From NCBI GenBank assembly GCA_963540225.1, contig CAUTNH010000001.1, positions 1 to 60,132 on the forward strand: a DNA stretch of 60,132 nt. Direction: 5' to 3'. Positions 42,474 to 52,120 of this stretch are shown piece after piece (position 1 is the first letter of the stretch; each line of letters starts with the position of its first letter). This DNA is from CAUTNH01 sp963540225 (GTDB taxonomy: Bacteria; Bacillota_I; Bacilli_A; Acholeplasmatales; Acholeplasmataceae). The notes beneath the pieces are model-generated. The model saw nothing but the letters and a program-made list of their open reading frames with translations, was not told the DNA's origin and made no database searches. The position numbers were made by a program, and so were the translations under genes.

Positions 42474-43097
42474 TTAACTTAGATAATAACTTTTTATTTT
42501 AACTAATTCATTTTTTTTATTCATTGGAGCATTTTCAATAATTTTATCTATTCTTTTTATCATATAATCTTTATATTTTAGATATAATTTATCATCTTTT
42601 AAGTATAAGCCTTTATATAATTGGCATTCATCAAAATTCATTTTCCCAGTTTTACATTCAATTATTTCATAATACTTATTATTTTCAAATACTAGTTTTT
42701 CAAAGGTTATTTTAAAATTATTACATAATAAATATCTTCTTAAAATATCAGTTTTTAAATTACTTGATAAGATATATGTCTTATTTATTGGAGCAGTTTT
42801 TAATATTGAAATAATAGTATAAGCACCAAGACCTGAAATTATACAAGTATCAAAATCAATTTCTAAATTATTAAAATTATCTGCTTTTATAAATTCTACA
42901 TTATAATTTTTTAAATTTTTTTTAGCATTTTCTAGTGGTCCTATTTTATTATCAATAGCATAGGCTTTTTCTACTTTATAATTTTTAAAGCACTCTAAAA
43001 GACATAAACCGTGATCGCAACCAAAATCAACTAATTTTTTGGACTTGCTTGCTAGTTTAGAAATTTCTAATAATCTTAAACTTAATTTACTTATCAT
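42474..43097 (-). CDS. trmK: tRNA (adenine22-N1)-methyltransferase TrmK
   Basis: TrmK methylates A22 of tRNA. The protein begins MISKLSLRLLEISKLASKSKKLVDFGCDHGLC, matching the family's LS-RL--Ia start and SAM motif I, and has FDTCIISGLGAYTIISIL. I start at this ATG; a further 11 in-frame codons upstream overlap the sdaA end and do not fit the family. It overlaps sdaA by 11 bp. Confidence 0.88.
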   Translation of the reverse strand: MISKLSLRLLEISKLASKSKKLVDFGCDHGLCLLECFKNYKVEKAYAIDNKIGPLENAKKNLKNYNVEFIKADNFNNLEIDFDTCIISGLGAYTIISILKTAPINKTYILSSNLKTDILRRYLLCNNFKITFEKLVFENNKYYEIIECKTGKMNFDECQLYKGLYLKDDKLYLKYKDYMIKRIDKIIENAPMNKKNELVKIKSYYLS

Positions 43098-44280
43098 AAA
43101 ACTTAGCAAGACCTCCATCTGATGTTTCACGGTATTTTTTCTTTAAGTCTAGACCTGTTTGATACATAGTTTTAACTACCGTATCAAATGAAACTTTTCT
43201 TGTATTAGGTAAAAAGAATGCTAAAGAGCAAGAGTTTATAGCTCTTAAAGAAGCAACAGCATTTCTTTCAATGCATGGTATTTGAACATATCCCATAATA
43301 GGATCACATGTAAGACCGAGTTGATGTTCCATAGCAATTTCAGCGGCATATTCGACTTGTTCAATTGATAAATTAAAAAGAGTTGCGTGCGCTGCTGCAG
43401 CCATTGCAGTTGCACTTCCTATTTCTGCCTGACATCCTGCAACAGCACCAGATATTGATGCGTTTTCTTTAATTATATTTCCGACTAATCCTGCAACAGC
43501 CAAAGCATTTATTATTCTATTTTTTTTTATAAAACTATATTTATTTTCCATATAATATAAAACAGCGGGTAAAACTCCACAAGCACCACATGTAGGAGCG
43601 GTTACTATTATGCCACCAGATGCATTTTCCTCAGATACAGCATAGGCATATGCACTTATAAGTCTTGTTTCAGCAACTTCAGGTGCCTCATTTATTTTTT
43701 TATTTTCATAAAGAAGTTTTGCTTTTCTTTTAGTTTTTAATTTTCCAGGTAAAATGCCATCTTTTACAAGACCACGTTTAATTGCATCTTTCATAGTATT
43801 ATATACATTTTCTAGATAGTCTTTAATATCTTTATTTTCATATTTATAAACATAATCATATAATGTAATATTATTTTCTATACAGTATTTTTTTATATCT
43901 GAAAAATATCTTAAAGGATAAATATCTTTTTTATCATCTGAAATATTAAGATCTCCTCCGCCGATACTTATAAAATCTTTTTTTATTACCTCATCACTGT
44001 TTGTATTTTTGGCAATGAATGCAAAAAAATTAGGATGAAGATTTTTATCAATTTTTCTTATAATATTAACCTTTAATGGCTTAAATATACTTTTTATAAC
44101 AGAATATGTAAGATGCCCATTACCAGTTTTGTTAAGAGAATTATAAAAAATAGCATCTATTATATAGTTATTTTTAGTATTTAAATATTTTTTAAAAATA
44201 TCAGCAGCCCTTGAAGGAGCCATTGTATGAGAGCTTGAAGGACCATATCCAATTTTAAATATTTTTTTTATTGTTTCCAT
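43087..44280 (-). CDS. sdaA: L-serine ammonia-lyase (4Fe-4S), fused beta-alpha form
   Basis: The enzyme deaminates serine to pyruvate and ammonia. GPSSSHTMAPSRAA (about residues 14-27) is the beta-domain signature. The alpha-domain has APTCGACGVLPAVLYYME, SISGAVAGCQAEIGSATAM and CDPIMGYVQIPCIERN with the cluster cysteines. The length of 397 residues is a compact single-chain form. The ATG lies 7 nt after TGGTAAAAT, so the mRNA may be leaderless. trmK overlaps its end. Confidence 0.94.
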   Translation of the reverse strand: METIKKIFKIGYGPSSSHTMAPSRAADIFKKYLNTKNNYIIDAIFYNSLNKTGNGHLTYSVIKSIFKPLKVNIIRKIDKNLHPNFFAFIAKNTNSDEVIKKDFISIGGGDLNISDDKKDIYPLRYFSDIKKYCIENNITLYDYVYKYENKDIKDYLENVYNTMKDAIKRGLVKDGILPGKLKTKRKAKLLYENKKINEAPEVAETRLISAYAYAVSEENASGGIIVTAPTCGACGVLPAVLYYMENKYSFIKKNRIINALAVAGLVGNIIKENASISGAVAGCQAEIGSATAMAAAAHATLFNLSIEQVEYAAEIAMEHQLGLTCDPIMGYVQIPCIERNAVASLRAINSCSLAFFLPNTRKVSFDTVVKTMYQTGLDLKKKYRETSDGGLAKFYDK

Positions 44281-44287
44281 ATAAAAT

Positions 44288-44296
44288 ATTTTACCA
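44288..44296 (-). promoter_or_regulatory. Extended -10 promoter of sdaA-trmK, leaderless
   Basis: TGGTAAAAT is followed after 7 nt by the sdaA ATG, with no ribosome-binding site. Confidence 0.55.
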
Positions 44297-44366
44297 TATT
44301 TAAAAGCAATATACTTTATATATATTTAAAATATGTTAAGATTATTAAAGGAAGGAATGTGATTTT

Positions 44367-45203
44367 ATGGCTAAAAAAGAGGCTAAAGAAGAAAAGATGT
44401 CAAAGACAGAATACTGTTGTGATGATGATTGCTGCTGCGGTTGCAATGAATCTTATTGTTCTTGCGGTTGTGGTTGCTCTTGCGGTTGCGATGAATGTCG
44501 CGAATGCGATGGAGTTTGCACATGCCCATGCGAGAATTGTACATGTGAACATGCAACACCACTAATTGGAGATAAAGCACCTGAATTTCACGCAAATACA
44601 ACTCAAGGTGTAATTCATTTTCCAAATGATTATAAGGGTAAATGGGTGATTTTATTTTCTCATCCTGCTGATTTTACACCGGTTTGCACAACTGAATTTA
44701 TGACATTTGCAAGCAGATACCAAGAATTTAAAAAACAAAATTGTGAACTTGTAGGTCTTTCAATTGATTCGATTTTTTCACATCTTGCTTGGCTTGACAA
44801 GATTAAATCTTTACAATATAAAGAAATTAAAAATGTAGATGTTTTATTTCCACTAATTGATGATATTGATAAAAATGTTGCCTATAGATATGGTATGATA
44901 CATCCAGCATCTAGCACAACACAAGCAATTAGAGCGGTATTTTTCATTGGACCTGATGGAGTTATTAAAACAATTCTATACTATCCTTCAAGTGTTGGAA
45001 GAAACTTTGATGAACTTTTAAGATTATTAACTGCTCTTCAAACAGTTGAAAAAGAAAAATGTGCAACACCTGCCGATTGGAAAAAAGGCGAAGATGTTAT
45101 TGTTCCTCCTGCAACAGATATGAAAACATTAAAAGAAAGAAAAGAACCAAAAGATGGTATGGTATGTCAAGATTGGTTCTTATGCTTTAAAAAAACTAAA
45201 TAA
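44367..45203 (+). CDS. Peroxiredoxin with a 19-cysteine metallothionein-like N-terminal domain
   Basis: Residues 17-60 contain 19 cysteines in 44 positions (CC, CCCGC, then CSCGCGCSCGC, CxxC and CTCPCENCTC patterns), with Gly, Asp, Glu and Ser between, like a metallothionein. From about residue 65 a full peroxiredoxin follows: LIGDKAPEFHANTTQG, HPADFTPVCTTEF with peroxidatic Cys107, then RAVFFIGPDGVIKTILYYPSSVGRN and a C-terminal CQDWFLC, as in archaeal-type Prx6 proteins. It would reduce peroxides; the tail may bind Zn, Cu or Fe or act as a thiol store. AAAGGAAGG lies upstream. It is monocistronic. Confidence 0.93.
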   Translation: MAKKEAKEEKMSKTEYCCDDDCCCGCNESYCSCGCGCSCGCDECRECDGVCTCPCENCTCEHATPLIGDKAPEFHANTTQGVIHFPNDYKGKWVILFSHPADFTPVCTTEFMTFASRYQEFKKQNCELVGLSIDSIFSHLAWLDKIKSLQYKEIKNVDVLFPLIDDIDKNVAYRYGMIHPASSTTQAIRAVFFIGPDGVIKTILYYPSSVGRNFDELLRLLTALQTVEKEKCATPADWKKGEDVIVPPATDMKTLKERKEPKDGMVCQDWFLCFKKTK

Positions 45204-45244
45204 TTTTAGTTTTAAATAAATTAAATATTTTTTATTTTAAAAAA

Positions 45245-45272
45245 CCCCTAGCCTTCAAAAAAGGTTAGGGAT
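45245..45272 (+). terminator. Terminator of the peroxiredoxin gene
   Basis: CCCTAGCCTT and AAGGTTAGGG form a 10-bp stem (one G-U) with a CAAAA loop, followed by ATTTTAAATT. Confidence 0.75.
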
Positions 45273-45301
45273 TTTAAATTATATTAATAATTATTTCATA
45301 A

Positions 45302-45323
45302 AAAATAGCCTTTCGGCTATTTT
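45302..45323 (-). terminator. Terminator of pepC
   Basis: AAAATAGCC-GAAA-GGCTATTTT with a GNRA tetraloop is followed by TTATG on the minus strand, just past the pepC stop. Confidence 0.8.
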
Positions 45324-45326
45324 AAA

Positions 45327-46649
45327 CTAATCTGCAAGAGAACCCATTGGATCCCATGGTTTAAGTTTTTTAGATTTTTTCTCAAGAGCTTGAAGTTGCT
45401 TTTCAGTTAGGTATTTTTTGTTAACAACTGCTTGAAAAACATATTTATCAAACCATGAATCACTTGCTATATAATATCCTTTATCTCCTTGTTTATCGCC
45501 CCAAGAATTTTGGATTTTCCATTTATTAACCTTACCTTGAATTTCATTAAATCCTGTAAGTGTCATTGCGTGATTCATCTGAGCAACACGATAATCAAGT
45601 TTTTGAGCTTTACTAAGTTCAAGGTTTAATCCAAGTGTATGTTCGAAATCATACTGACTATCATCCCAAATACCTTCTGTTCTTGTTCCATCAAATGAAA
45701 CATCAGAACCAAACCAAACTGTTTCTTTATCTTTTAATTGTTTTAAAACTGCATTTCTTAACTCACCCATTGGAAGGTTTAAATGAATTATCTCATCCCC
45801 GCCAACAACATTTCCTAAATACTCAATAGAAAAAGTATTGTAATATGGTTTATCAACAGTAGGAGCATTAATTAGTGATACATAATCATCAAGATTAACT
45901 CCAACATAATCCTCATAAAATTTTTTTGGTGTAAGATTTTCTACACAGAAATACTCATCTTGTTTTGTAACATATTCAAAATTAAATTTTTTAGGAGGTA
46001 GTCCTAGTGTTGCAACTAATAAATTATATAACTCTTTTAAAGTTACATCACGAACACCAGCAATTTTATTTTGCTGACCAGATGCATATAACTCTCTTGC
46101 ATCACACGCATATTTTCTTAATTTAATATTTATTAAATGATTTAAATACATTGTTGAACTTGATGAAACGCTTTCAGGCATAACCTCTTTTGGAACAACT
46201 CCATATTTTTTAACAATATTAACAAACATTTGCCATTGTCCACCGTCTTGAATACCTGTTTGCAAAATATGTAAAAGAGTTCTGTCATCTTGTTTTGATG
46301 CTAGAAAATCATTTATTGATTCCATAAAATAATTTATTTTTTCAAGTTTATCATAAAATGCAACATAATTTTGTGAAAGTTCAAATTTATTTAAATTTAA
46401 TTTATTGGCTGTAAACTCACGTAAAAAATTACATCCAGCAAATATCCAGCATCTACCTGATTGTTGTTGGTTTGTAATAGGCAATGTCTTAATCTCATTA
46501 GAAAATCTAAATTGATTATTTGCTTCTGCCTCCATAACTCTTGTAACATCTGATATTTTGGATTTAAATAAAACCTTTCTTAGAACAACTTGAAGTGGAT
46601 CTTTTTTATTTTGTTCTTCCAATTTTTGTAATATATTTTCATTTATCAT
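45327..46649 (-). CDS. pepC: Aminopeptidase C (C1B cysteine peptidase, bleomycin hydrolase family)
   Basis: PepC is a cytoplasmic hexameric thiol aminopeptidase. The catalytic Cys is in QQQSGRCWIFAGCNFLREF (about residue 68), the His in NHAMTLTGFNE, and the Asn in KIQNSWGDKQGDKGYY. The length of 440 residues is standard. A good AAGGAGTGATTTT site and a TGATAAAAT extended -10 precede it. With PepV and the M42 enzyme it indicates a peptide-consuming life style. Confidence 0.95.
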   Translation of the reverse strand: MINENILQKLEEQNKKDPLQVVLRKVLFKSKISDVTRVMEAEANNQFRFSNEIKTLPITNQQQSGRCWIFAGCNFLREFTANKLNLNKFELSQNYVAFYDKLEKINYFMESINDFLASKQDDRTLLHILQTGIQDGGQWQMFVNIVKKYGVVPKEVMPESVSSSSTMYLNHLINIKLRKYACDARELYASGQQNKIAGVRDVTLKELYNLLVATLGLPPKKFNFEYVTKQDEYFCVENLTPKKFYEDYVGVNLDDYVSLINAPTVDKPYYNTFSIEYLGNVVGGDEIIHLNLPMGELRNAVLKQLKDKETVWFGSDVSFDGTRTEGIWDDSQYDFEHTLGLNLELSKAQKLDYRVAQMNHAMTLTGFNEIQGKVNKWKIQNSWGDKQGDKGYYIASDSWFDKYVFQAVVNKKYLTEKQLQALEKKSKKLKPWDPMGSLAD

Positions 46650-46667
46650 AAAATCACTCCTTAATTT

Positions 46668-46676
46668 ATTTTATCA
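46668..46676 (-). promoter_or_regulatory. Extended -10 promoter of pepC
   Basis: TGATAAAAT lies 18 nt before the ATG, with AAGGAG between. Confidence 0.55.
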
Positions 46677-46747
46677 TATTTATAAATAATATAATTATTT
46701 AAATAACTTTTTTAACTTTAATTACCATTTTTAACATAATATCTTAT

Positions 46748-46776
46748 TAAAAACCCAAAGTCATAGACTTGGGATT
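46748..46776 (-). terminator. Terminator of the lipoprotein operon
   Basis: CCCAAGTC pairs with GACTTTGGG (one bulge), followed by TTTTTAAT on the minus strand. Confidence 0.65.
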
Positions 46777-46782
46777 TTTTTA

Positions 46783-48471
46783 TTAGTAATTTTTTAATGC
46801 TTTATAACTTACTTTACAAGCTCCATAGTGTTTTTTTCCATCTTTATCAGTAAACTTATACCCATAAACAAAAGTGTACTCTAAGCCCGAACTATTAGAA
46901 TCCTTAAATGGATTATTTTCATATACATCAATTTTAGTAGTAGCATTATTTGTTGCAATAAGTTCTCCTGTTTTATAATATAAATAAACATTATTCTCAT
47001 CTTTAAATTGTAAAAATAAAGATATTTGCCCTCTACTTAAAAATTCTTTACCATTTACTTTAACTAATGCTTCCTTAGGATTATTAGTTAATATATAATA
47101 GTTCATCATATCATCATGGAAAACATTTAAATTTTTATCAATACTATAACTATCTTTTGCAATATAGTAGTTTCTTGCAATATATTTATCTTCTACTATA
47201 TCGTAAATATCAACTTTTCTATTACTAGAGCTAATAGTAAGACCATTACTTATTACAAAATATCTACTATTATGAACTGAAGCAATTTTATTTTTTTTAA
47301 TCGCTCTTATAAATTTTTTATTATTATCAACTAAACTATAAAAATTACTACTTTCTAAAAGATATCTGTTATCATTTATTTTTTCAATTGATAAGATATC
47401 TTCAACTTCAGATATTTTTGTAAGATAGTTATCAATAGCAACTTTTTCTCTTTTTAAAAGTTTTCTAGTCTCAGGGTCAATAAATCTAATATCTGCGATA
47501 TTTTTAATTTTACTATTTTTATATGATATGTAGTTTCCTTTTTCATCTTTTTGATTTTTTTCGATGTGTTCAACTACAAACTGTAAGTTTATTTTTTTAA
47601 GTGTTTTTTTACTAAAATCATATAAATATGTTTCATATAAATAAGTTTTATTTCCATAAAAATAGTAATTTTTTAAATCATTTTGATTATATGTATAATC
47701 TATTTGTTGACTACATGAGAATAAAATATTGTTATTTTCAAGAATAAAATTTTTACTAACATAATCTGGCAAGGTGAATACATCATAAATTTTTCCATCT
47801 TTATAAACTGTCGCTACACCACCACCAGAGTTTACTTTTATTTCTTTATTTTTATAATCTAAAATTTCTTTTTCAAACTTTTCAAGATCTTTTATTATAT
47901 TTCCTTTATAAAAGTAGTATTTTTTAAAATCATAATTATCTTGATTGCTAACTTTAACTTCATCAATACTGCTATCTTTAAAAGTATTAGCATTATGATT
48001 CATTTTAATCTCGTTTTTTGATGTAGAAGATGTTAAAGTCGCATTTTCTACTTTTAAAAGTTCTTTCCCATCATATCTACTTATAAAAGTGAATGTATCA
48101 TCTTTTTTAAGTAAAATATAATTTCGTGTAGTAAGTATGACATTAGTACCTTCGCCATCAAATTCAAAAGACTTACTAGTTAATCTATTTATAAATTGAT
48201 ATTTTTTACTTGTAATATCATATCTATATAAAAGCTCACTATCTGATACAAAATTCTCATCTTTAACTATTTCATTAGCGCTTATTTTTTCAAAAAAGTC
48301 TTTATATTTTGTAAAAGTATCAAGAAAGCTAAATTTATTTTTTGTAAGTAATTCATTTCTTACTTTTTCAAGTGTTTTATTATCTAGTTTATTGTTATCT
48401 TTTTTACAGCCAACAAAAACAAAAACAAGTAAAGCAGATACGAATATAAAAAGTATTTTTTTAAACTTCAT
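46783..48471 (-). CDS. Large lipoprotein of unknown function
   Basis: The 562-residue protein has a lipoprotein signal (MKFKKILFIFVSALLVFVFV then GCKKD; lipidated Cys22). The mature part is hydrophilic and tyrosine-rich, predicted mostly beta, with repeated short motifs such as YKDGKIYDVFTLPDYV and YDIVEDKYIARNYYIAKD that recur in the next gene upstream. It is probably a surface-exposed beta-propeller-like protein, but no family is evident. It is the last gene of a membrane-protein/lipoprotein operon. Confidence 0.7.
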   Translation of the reverse strand: MKFKKILFIFVSALLVFVFVGCKKDNNKLDNKTLEKVRNELLTKNKFSFLDTFTKYKDFFEKISANEIVKDENFVSDSELLYRYDITSKKYQFINRLTSKSFEFDGEGTNVILTTRNYILLKKDDTFTFISRYDGKELLKVENATLTSSTSKNEIKMNHNANTFKDSSIDEVKVSNQDNYDFKKYYFYKGNIIKDLEKFEKEILDYKNKEIKVNSGGGVATVYKDGKIYDVFTLPDYVSKNFILENNNILFSCSQQIDYTYNQNDLKNYYFYGNKTYLYETYLYDFSKKTLKKINLQFVVEHIEKNQKDEKGNYISYKNSKIKNIADIRFIDPETRKLLKREKVAIDNYLTKISEVEDILSIEKINDNRYLLESSNFYSLVDNNKKFIRAIKKNKIASVHNSRYFVISNGLTISSSNRKVDIYDIVEDKYIARNYYIAKDSYSIDKNLNVFHDDMMNYYILTNNPKEALVKVNGKEFLSRGQISLFLQFKDENNVYLYYKTGELIATNNATTKIDVYENNPFKDSNSSGLEYTFVYGYKFTDKDGKKHYGACKVSYKALKNY

Positions 48472-48482
48472 AATCTTCCTCC

Positions 48483-50118
48483 TTAGTAAACAAGATCAAA
48501 ACTAGTATAAGTCATACTAAATGTGTAAAACTCTTTTACCACACTATCATCTAAATTTTTATATGTTATTTCAATTAAATAATATCTTGTCTTTGTATTA
48601 TTTTTATTTTCAACATCAATTTCTTTCTTAATTTCTAAATTGAAATCTTTTGTTTTAGTAATATCATATTTTGCTATTTCATCACCAAATAAATTATAAA
48701 CAGATATAATATCACCATTTTTACAAAGTGCTACAAAATTATAACCAGAAGTAGTCTCATATATATTATCAAGTTTTCCTTCAATCTTTTTTAATTTACC
48801 ATCAAAAAAGAAAAAATACTCACCTTTATCATTTTTTAATAAGGCAGAATTATCTGTCTTTTTAATAACATAATAATTATTTAAAATATACTTATTTTCT
48901 TCTAAATCATAAATATTAACTAAATTAAACTCCAAATCATAGCTTGGAACAATTTCATTTGAAACTTTTACAATGGCATATTTTTTATTAAGAAATCCGA
49001 CAATTCTTCTACTTTCAAAAAATTTAGAATTTTTGCCAGTTGTTCTTATATCAAAATTATGATATTTTATATAATAGCCTGTATTTGAAAAATAAACTAA
49101 ATTATAATTTGGGGAAAATTGTTTTTTGATATTTCCAAAATTATCAATAGATGAATATTTGGCAATTGATAATTTTTTTGTTTTTGGATCAATTTCATTA
49201 TATAAGGCAAAGTTTGAAATATTATCATTATATTTTTTTATGCCTGTTTTAATATCTTTAGTATTTGGATTAACAGCATTTATTATGTAATTTTTATTAA
49301 GTTGTATTAACTCTTTTATTTTATAATTATAGATATATTGTCTTACTCTTACCCTTGTAACTTTACCACTATTTACATAGTAGTAATCATAATTTAAATC
49401 AGTTGCTTTTTGACCTTCTCCTAATTCAACTACTTCTTCTGATTTAATAAGTAAATTTTTATTTTCTAAAATATATGTTCTAATATATCCATTAGAATTA
49501 GGAAGTTTTATAATATCATATAACTCATTATTTTCATAATATTCTATATCATTAGTTGATGAAACACTAACATATGGTTCAGTTTTATCTAATGGCTTTT
49601 CAACTAGTTTAAAATCTTTAAAATAATATTCTTTTTTTATATAACTTGAGTTTTTTTCAACCATTATCATTTGATTATTGAATGTATTATTATATGTAAT
49701 AGTATTACCATCTATAACTTCTTTTCTTTTTAATTCTAATATTTTCTCACCAGTTAAAAGTGAAAAAATTAAATCAGCGTCAACCTCGCTATCATAAATA
49801 CGCAGATACTGTCCTTTTAAAACAATATCACTATGTTTAGTCTTATCATATTTAAAAATCTTTAAGATCGATTATTTTTCCACTTGCCTCAACTAAAAAT
49901 AATTGATCATCGCTTTTATAAAGTCGGTAATGAGAATTTTGAGATTGAAATTCTCCCTTTAAATTTTCTATTTTAGTAGGTTTAGTAGTACTAATTTTAT
50001 TTTTAAATGCCTCATTTAAATAATTTTTATTTGCTATATCTTTATTTATATTCCCTTTGCATGCAAATAAACTTCCAAGTGTAATAATAGATAATAATAA
50101 AAATAATATTTTTTTCAT
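48483..50118 (-). pseudogene. Frameshifted paralogue of the 562-residue lipoprotein
   Basis: An 88-codon frame starts with a lipoprotein signal (MKKILFLLLSIITLGSLFAC; Cys20) and stops at GAT TTT TAA. Removing one T from the run of five T gives GAT TTT AAA TAT, after which the frame stays open through KYDKTKHSDIVLKGQYLRIYD and on into the 395-residue frame that ends YTSFDLVY. The joined product is about 545 residues and aligns with the neighbouring lipoprotein (IDLKDFKYDK... against FEFDGEGTN..., and ENKYILNNYYVIKK against EDKYIARNYYIAKD). It is a recent frameshift, a sequencing error or a slippage switch. Confidence 0.75.
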
Positions 50119-50810
50119 TTTTTATCTTCTTCCTCTTTATTTTTTTCATCTTTTATATCATCATTTTTTTCAACAACTTCAACTGCATCTTGAATGTCTT
50201 CAGATTTAAGTTCTCCGATTGTACTTTCAAAATCACTTTTAGCCTCTTGCTCTTTCATAATCTCTTCTGATTTTATTTTAGTATCTTTTTTAATGCATAA
50301 AATAGTATCGTAGATAAAAAGTGATATTGCAAGTAGAAAAAGTAGTACTCCTGATAAATACTGACCTATTTGAAATTTAAGAACTGATTTTTTAAAACCT
50401 GTATAATCATTTGTAAATACGCCATTCTTATCAAAGAATATTTGCAACTCTTTTTTACTAAGCATAACAAATGCAATAAATGCTATAAGCGGTATAAGAT
50501 AGATATATGTAATAATTTTATTTATAAAAAGATCTCTTTTTTTAATTTGAACAATATTCGTATTTTTATATACTCTAATTAAAACAAAAAGAACAATTAT
50601 TGCAACAATTACAACAGATAACATTACCCATTTATATACATCGGCCATTTTTTTACTTGTTGTAAGATAAAAATACCCTGAAAGTATTGCTAAAAATCCT
50701 AGCAAGGCAGAAAAAAGATGATATCCTGCAATCGCAAAAACATTTCTTTTTTCAAGTTTTACCTCTTCATCTAAATTAAGTTTACTTTTTTTATTTTCAT
50801 TATTTTCCAT
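50115..50810 (-). CDS. Four-helix membrane protein leading the lipoprotein operon
   Basis: The 231-residue protein has a short charged N-terminus, four hydrophobic segments (about residues 25-50, 62-83, 95-117 and 145-172) and a charged C-terminal tail rich in E, K and D. The third segment (FINKIITYIYLIPL) shows paralogy to the 166-residue protein at 11568-12068. It overlaps the lipoprotein gene by 4 nt. Function is unknown; AAAGGAGAAAAT supports the start. Confidence 0.65.
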   Translation of the reverse strand: MENNENKKSKLNLDEEVKLEKRNVFAIAGYHLFSALLGFLAILSGYFYLTTSKKMADVYKWVMLSVVIVAIIVLFVLIRVYKNTNIVQIKKRDLFINKIITYIYLIPLIAFIAFVMLSKKELQIFFDKNGVFTNDYTGFKKSVLKFQIGQYLSGVLLFLLAISLFIYDTILCIKKDTKIKSEEIMKEQEAKSDFESTIGELKSEDIQDAVEVVEKNDDIKDEKNKEEEDKK

Positions 50811-50861
50811 ATTTTCTCCTTTTATTTATTTTTTTATGTTAAAATTATACTGGTGATAATT

Positions 50862-51341
50862 ATGAAATATCTTGTATATCCTGGCACATTTGACCCAATA
50901 ACTTATGGTCATATTAACCTTATTAAAAGGGCCTCAAAATTATGCGATAAACTAATTGTTTTAATTGCTCTTAATCCTAATAAAAAAACTCTTTTTACAA
51001 AAGATGAAAGGTTATCAATTTTAAAAAAAGCCTTAAAAGATATTAAGAATGTAGAAATTGATGCAACCGATGGACTTATTACATCATACTGTAAATATAA
51101 TAACATAAACTGTATGCTACGTGGAATTAGAAACACTCAAGATTTAGAAAATGAATATGCCAGATTTTCATTTAACAAGGACCTTGAAAATAGTATTGAT
51201 ACAATTTTTATGCTTCCAGAAGGAAAGGATTTATATCTTTCATCAACATTTATTAAAGAGCTTTTAATAAATAACGCAGATATTAAAGCATATGTTCCTG
51301 ATTTTATAATTCCTATTTTGAAAGATAAAATTAAGAAATAA
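50862..51341 (+). CDS. coaD: Phosphopantetheine adenylyltransferase
   Basis: CoaD makes dephospho-CoA from phosphopantetheine and ATP. The nucleotidyltransferase motif is YPGTFDPITYGHINLIKRA, with MLRGIRNTQDLENEYA and LSSTFIKEL further on, over 159 residues. GGTGATAATT precedes the ATG of MKYLVYPG; a GTG three codons earlier belongs to that site. Its 3' end overlaps the converging HAD gene by 11 bp. Confidence 0.96.
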   Translation: MKYLVYPGTFDPITYGHINLIKRASKLCDKLIVLIALNPNKKTLFTKDERLSILKKALKDIKNVEIDATDGLITSYCKYNNINCMLRGIRNTQDLENEYARFSFNKDLENSIDTIFMLPEGKDLYLSSTFIKELLINNADIKAYVPDFIIPILKDKIKK

Positions 51342-52095
51342 GTTTTAAATCATTTAAAAATACATTATAAAGATCATCACTTGCAGCACTTTTAGCTAAA
51401 TAATCCGATATTTTTATAAGTTTTTTGCACTTGCTTGTTTTCATTCCTATTTTAATATTTGCAAGTTTAAATAACTCCAAATCATTTTCACCATCACCAA
51501 CACTAATTAAAAAGTCATCTTCATTAATTATTTTTTTAACACCATAGGCTTTACTATGGTGTTTTTTTGTTATATCTAATCCGCCATAATTCCAAAAAAA
51601 TGCTTTTAAGTTTTTATTTTTATTAACTTTTTTATAAATCTTTTTTAAATACTTTTTATTAAGTGATTTTATCCAAATACTATGAATATTATCTTTTATA
51701 TCATCATATTTGATAATTTTTTCATAATCCCTTAGTCCAGTTTTGCTCCCTTTAAAAATTATCCCATATTTTTCTTTGGTTCCTGCTCCAACAGTAGTAT
51801 TATACTTTTTTGCAAGACTAAGTATAAAATCTAGATCATCTTTGGTAAATTTATTCTCGTAAACTATGCTATTTTTATCCCTTACATAAACACCATTTGA
51901 TAATACATAATATGAAATATATTCAGTAAGCGGTGTAATACATTCAATATTTGAGTCTGGTCTTCCTGTTGCAATTCCTATTTTCACATTGTTTTTATTT
52001 AATTTTTCAAAAAGATGAATAACACTCTCTCTAATTTTTTTATCTTTTAGAGAATAGATTGTGTTATCAATATCAAAAAAAGCATATTTAATCAT
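51331..52095 (-). CDS. Cof-type HAD-superfamily sugar/nucleotide phosphatase
   Basis: HAD motif I is FFDIDNTIYS (nucleophile Asp), motif II GIATGRPDSN, motif III HHSKAYGVKKII and motif IV SVGDGENDLELFK. The cap is of the IIB (Cof) type. Members dephosphorylate sugar phosphates or flavin and nucleotide intermediates; the substrate is not readable. The ATG lies 6 nt after TGGTATAAT with no ribosome-binding site, so the mRNA may be leaderless. Confidence 0.88.
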   Translation of the reverse strand: MIKYAFFDIDNTIYSLKDKKIRESVIHLFEKLNKNNVKIGIATGRPDSNIECITPLTEYISYYVLSNGVYVRDKNSIVYENKFTKDDLDFILSLAKKYNTTVGAGTKEKYGIIFKGSKTGLRDYEKIIKYDDIKDNIHSIWIKSLNKKYLKKIYKKVNKNKNLKAFFWNYGGLDITKKHHSKAYGVKKIINEDDFLISVGDGENDLELFKLANIKIGMKTSKCKKLIKISDYLAKSAASDDLYNVFLNDLKLIS

Positions 52096-52101
52096 ATTTT
52101 A

Positions 52102-52110
52102 ATTATACCA
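52102..52110 (-). promoter_or_regulatory. Extended -10 promoter of the HAD gene, leaderless
   Basis: TGGTATAAT is followed by 6 nt (TAAAAT) and the ATG. Confidence 0.6.
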
Positions 52111-52120
52111 TTTTTTAAGT

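Noticed and set aside
44359..44565. Second frame over the Cys-rich tail, rich in Val, Ala and Met
   Set aside because: It is the frame shadow of the cysteine codons; the peroxiredoxin frame has the homology.
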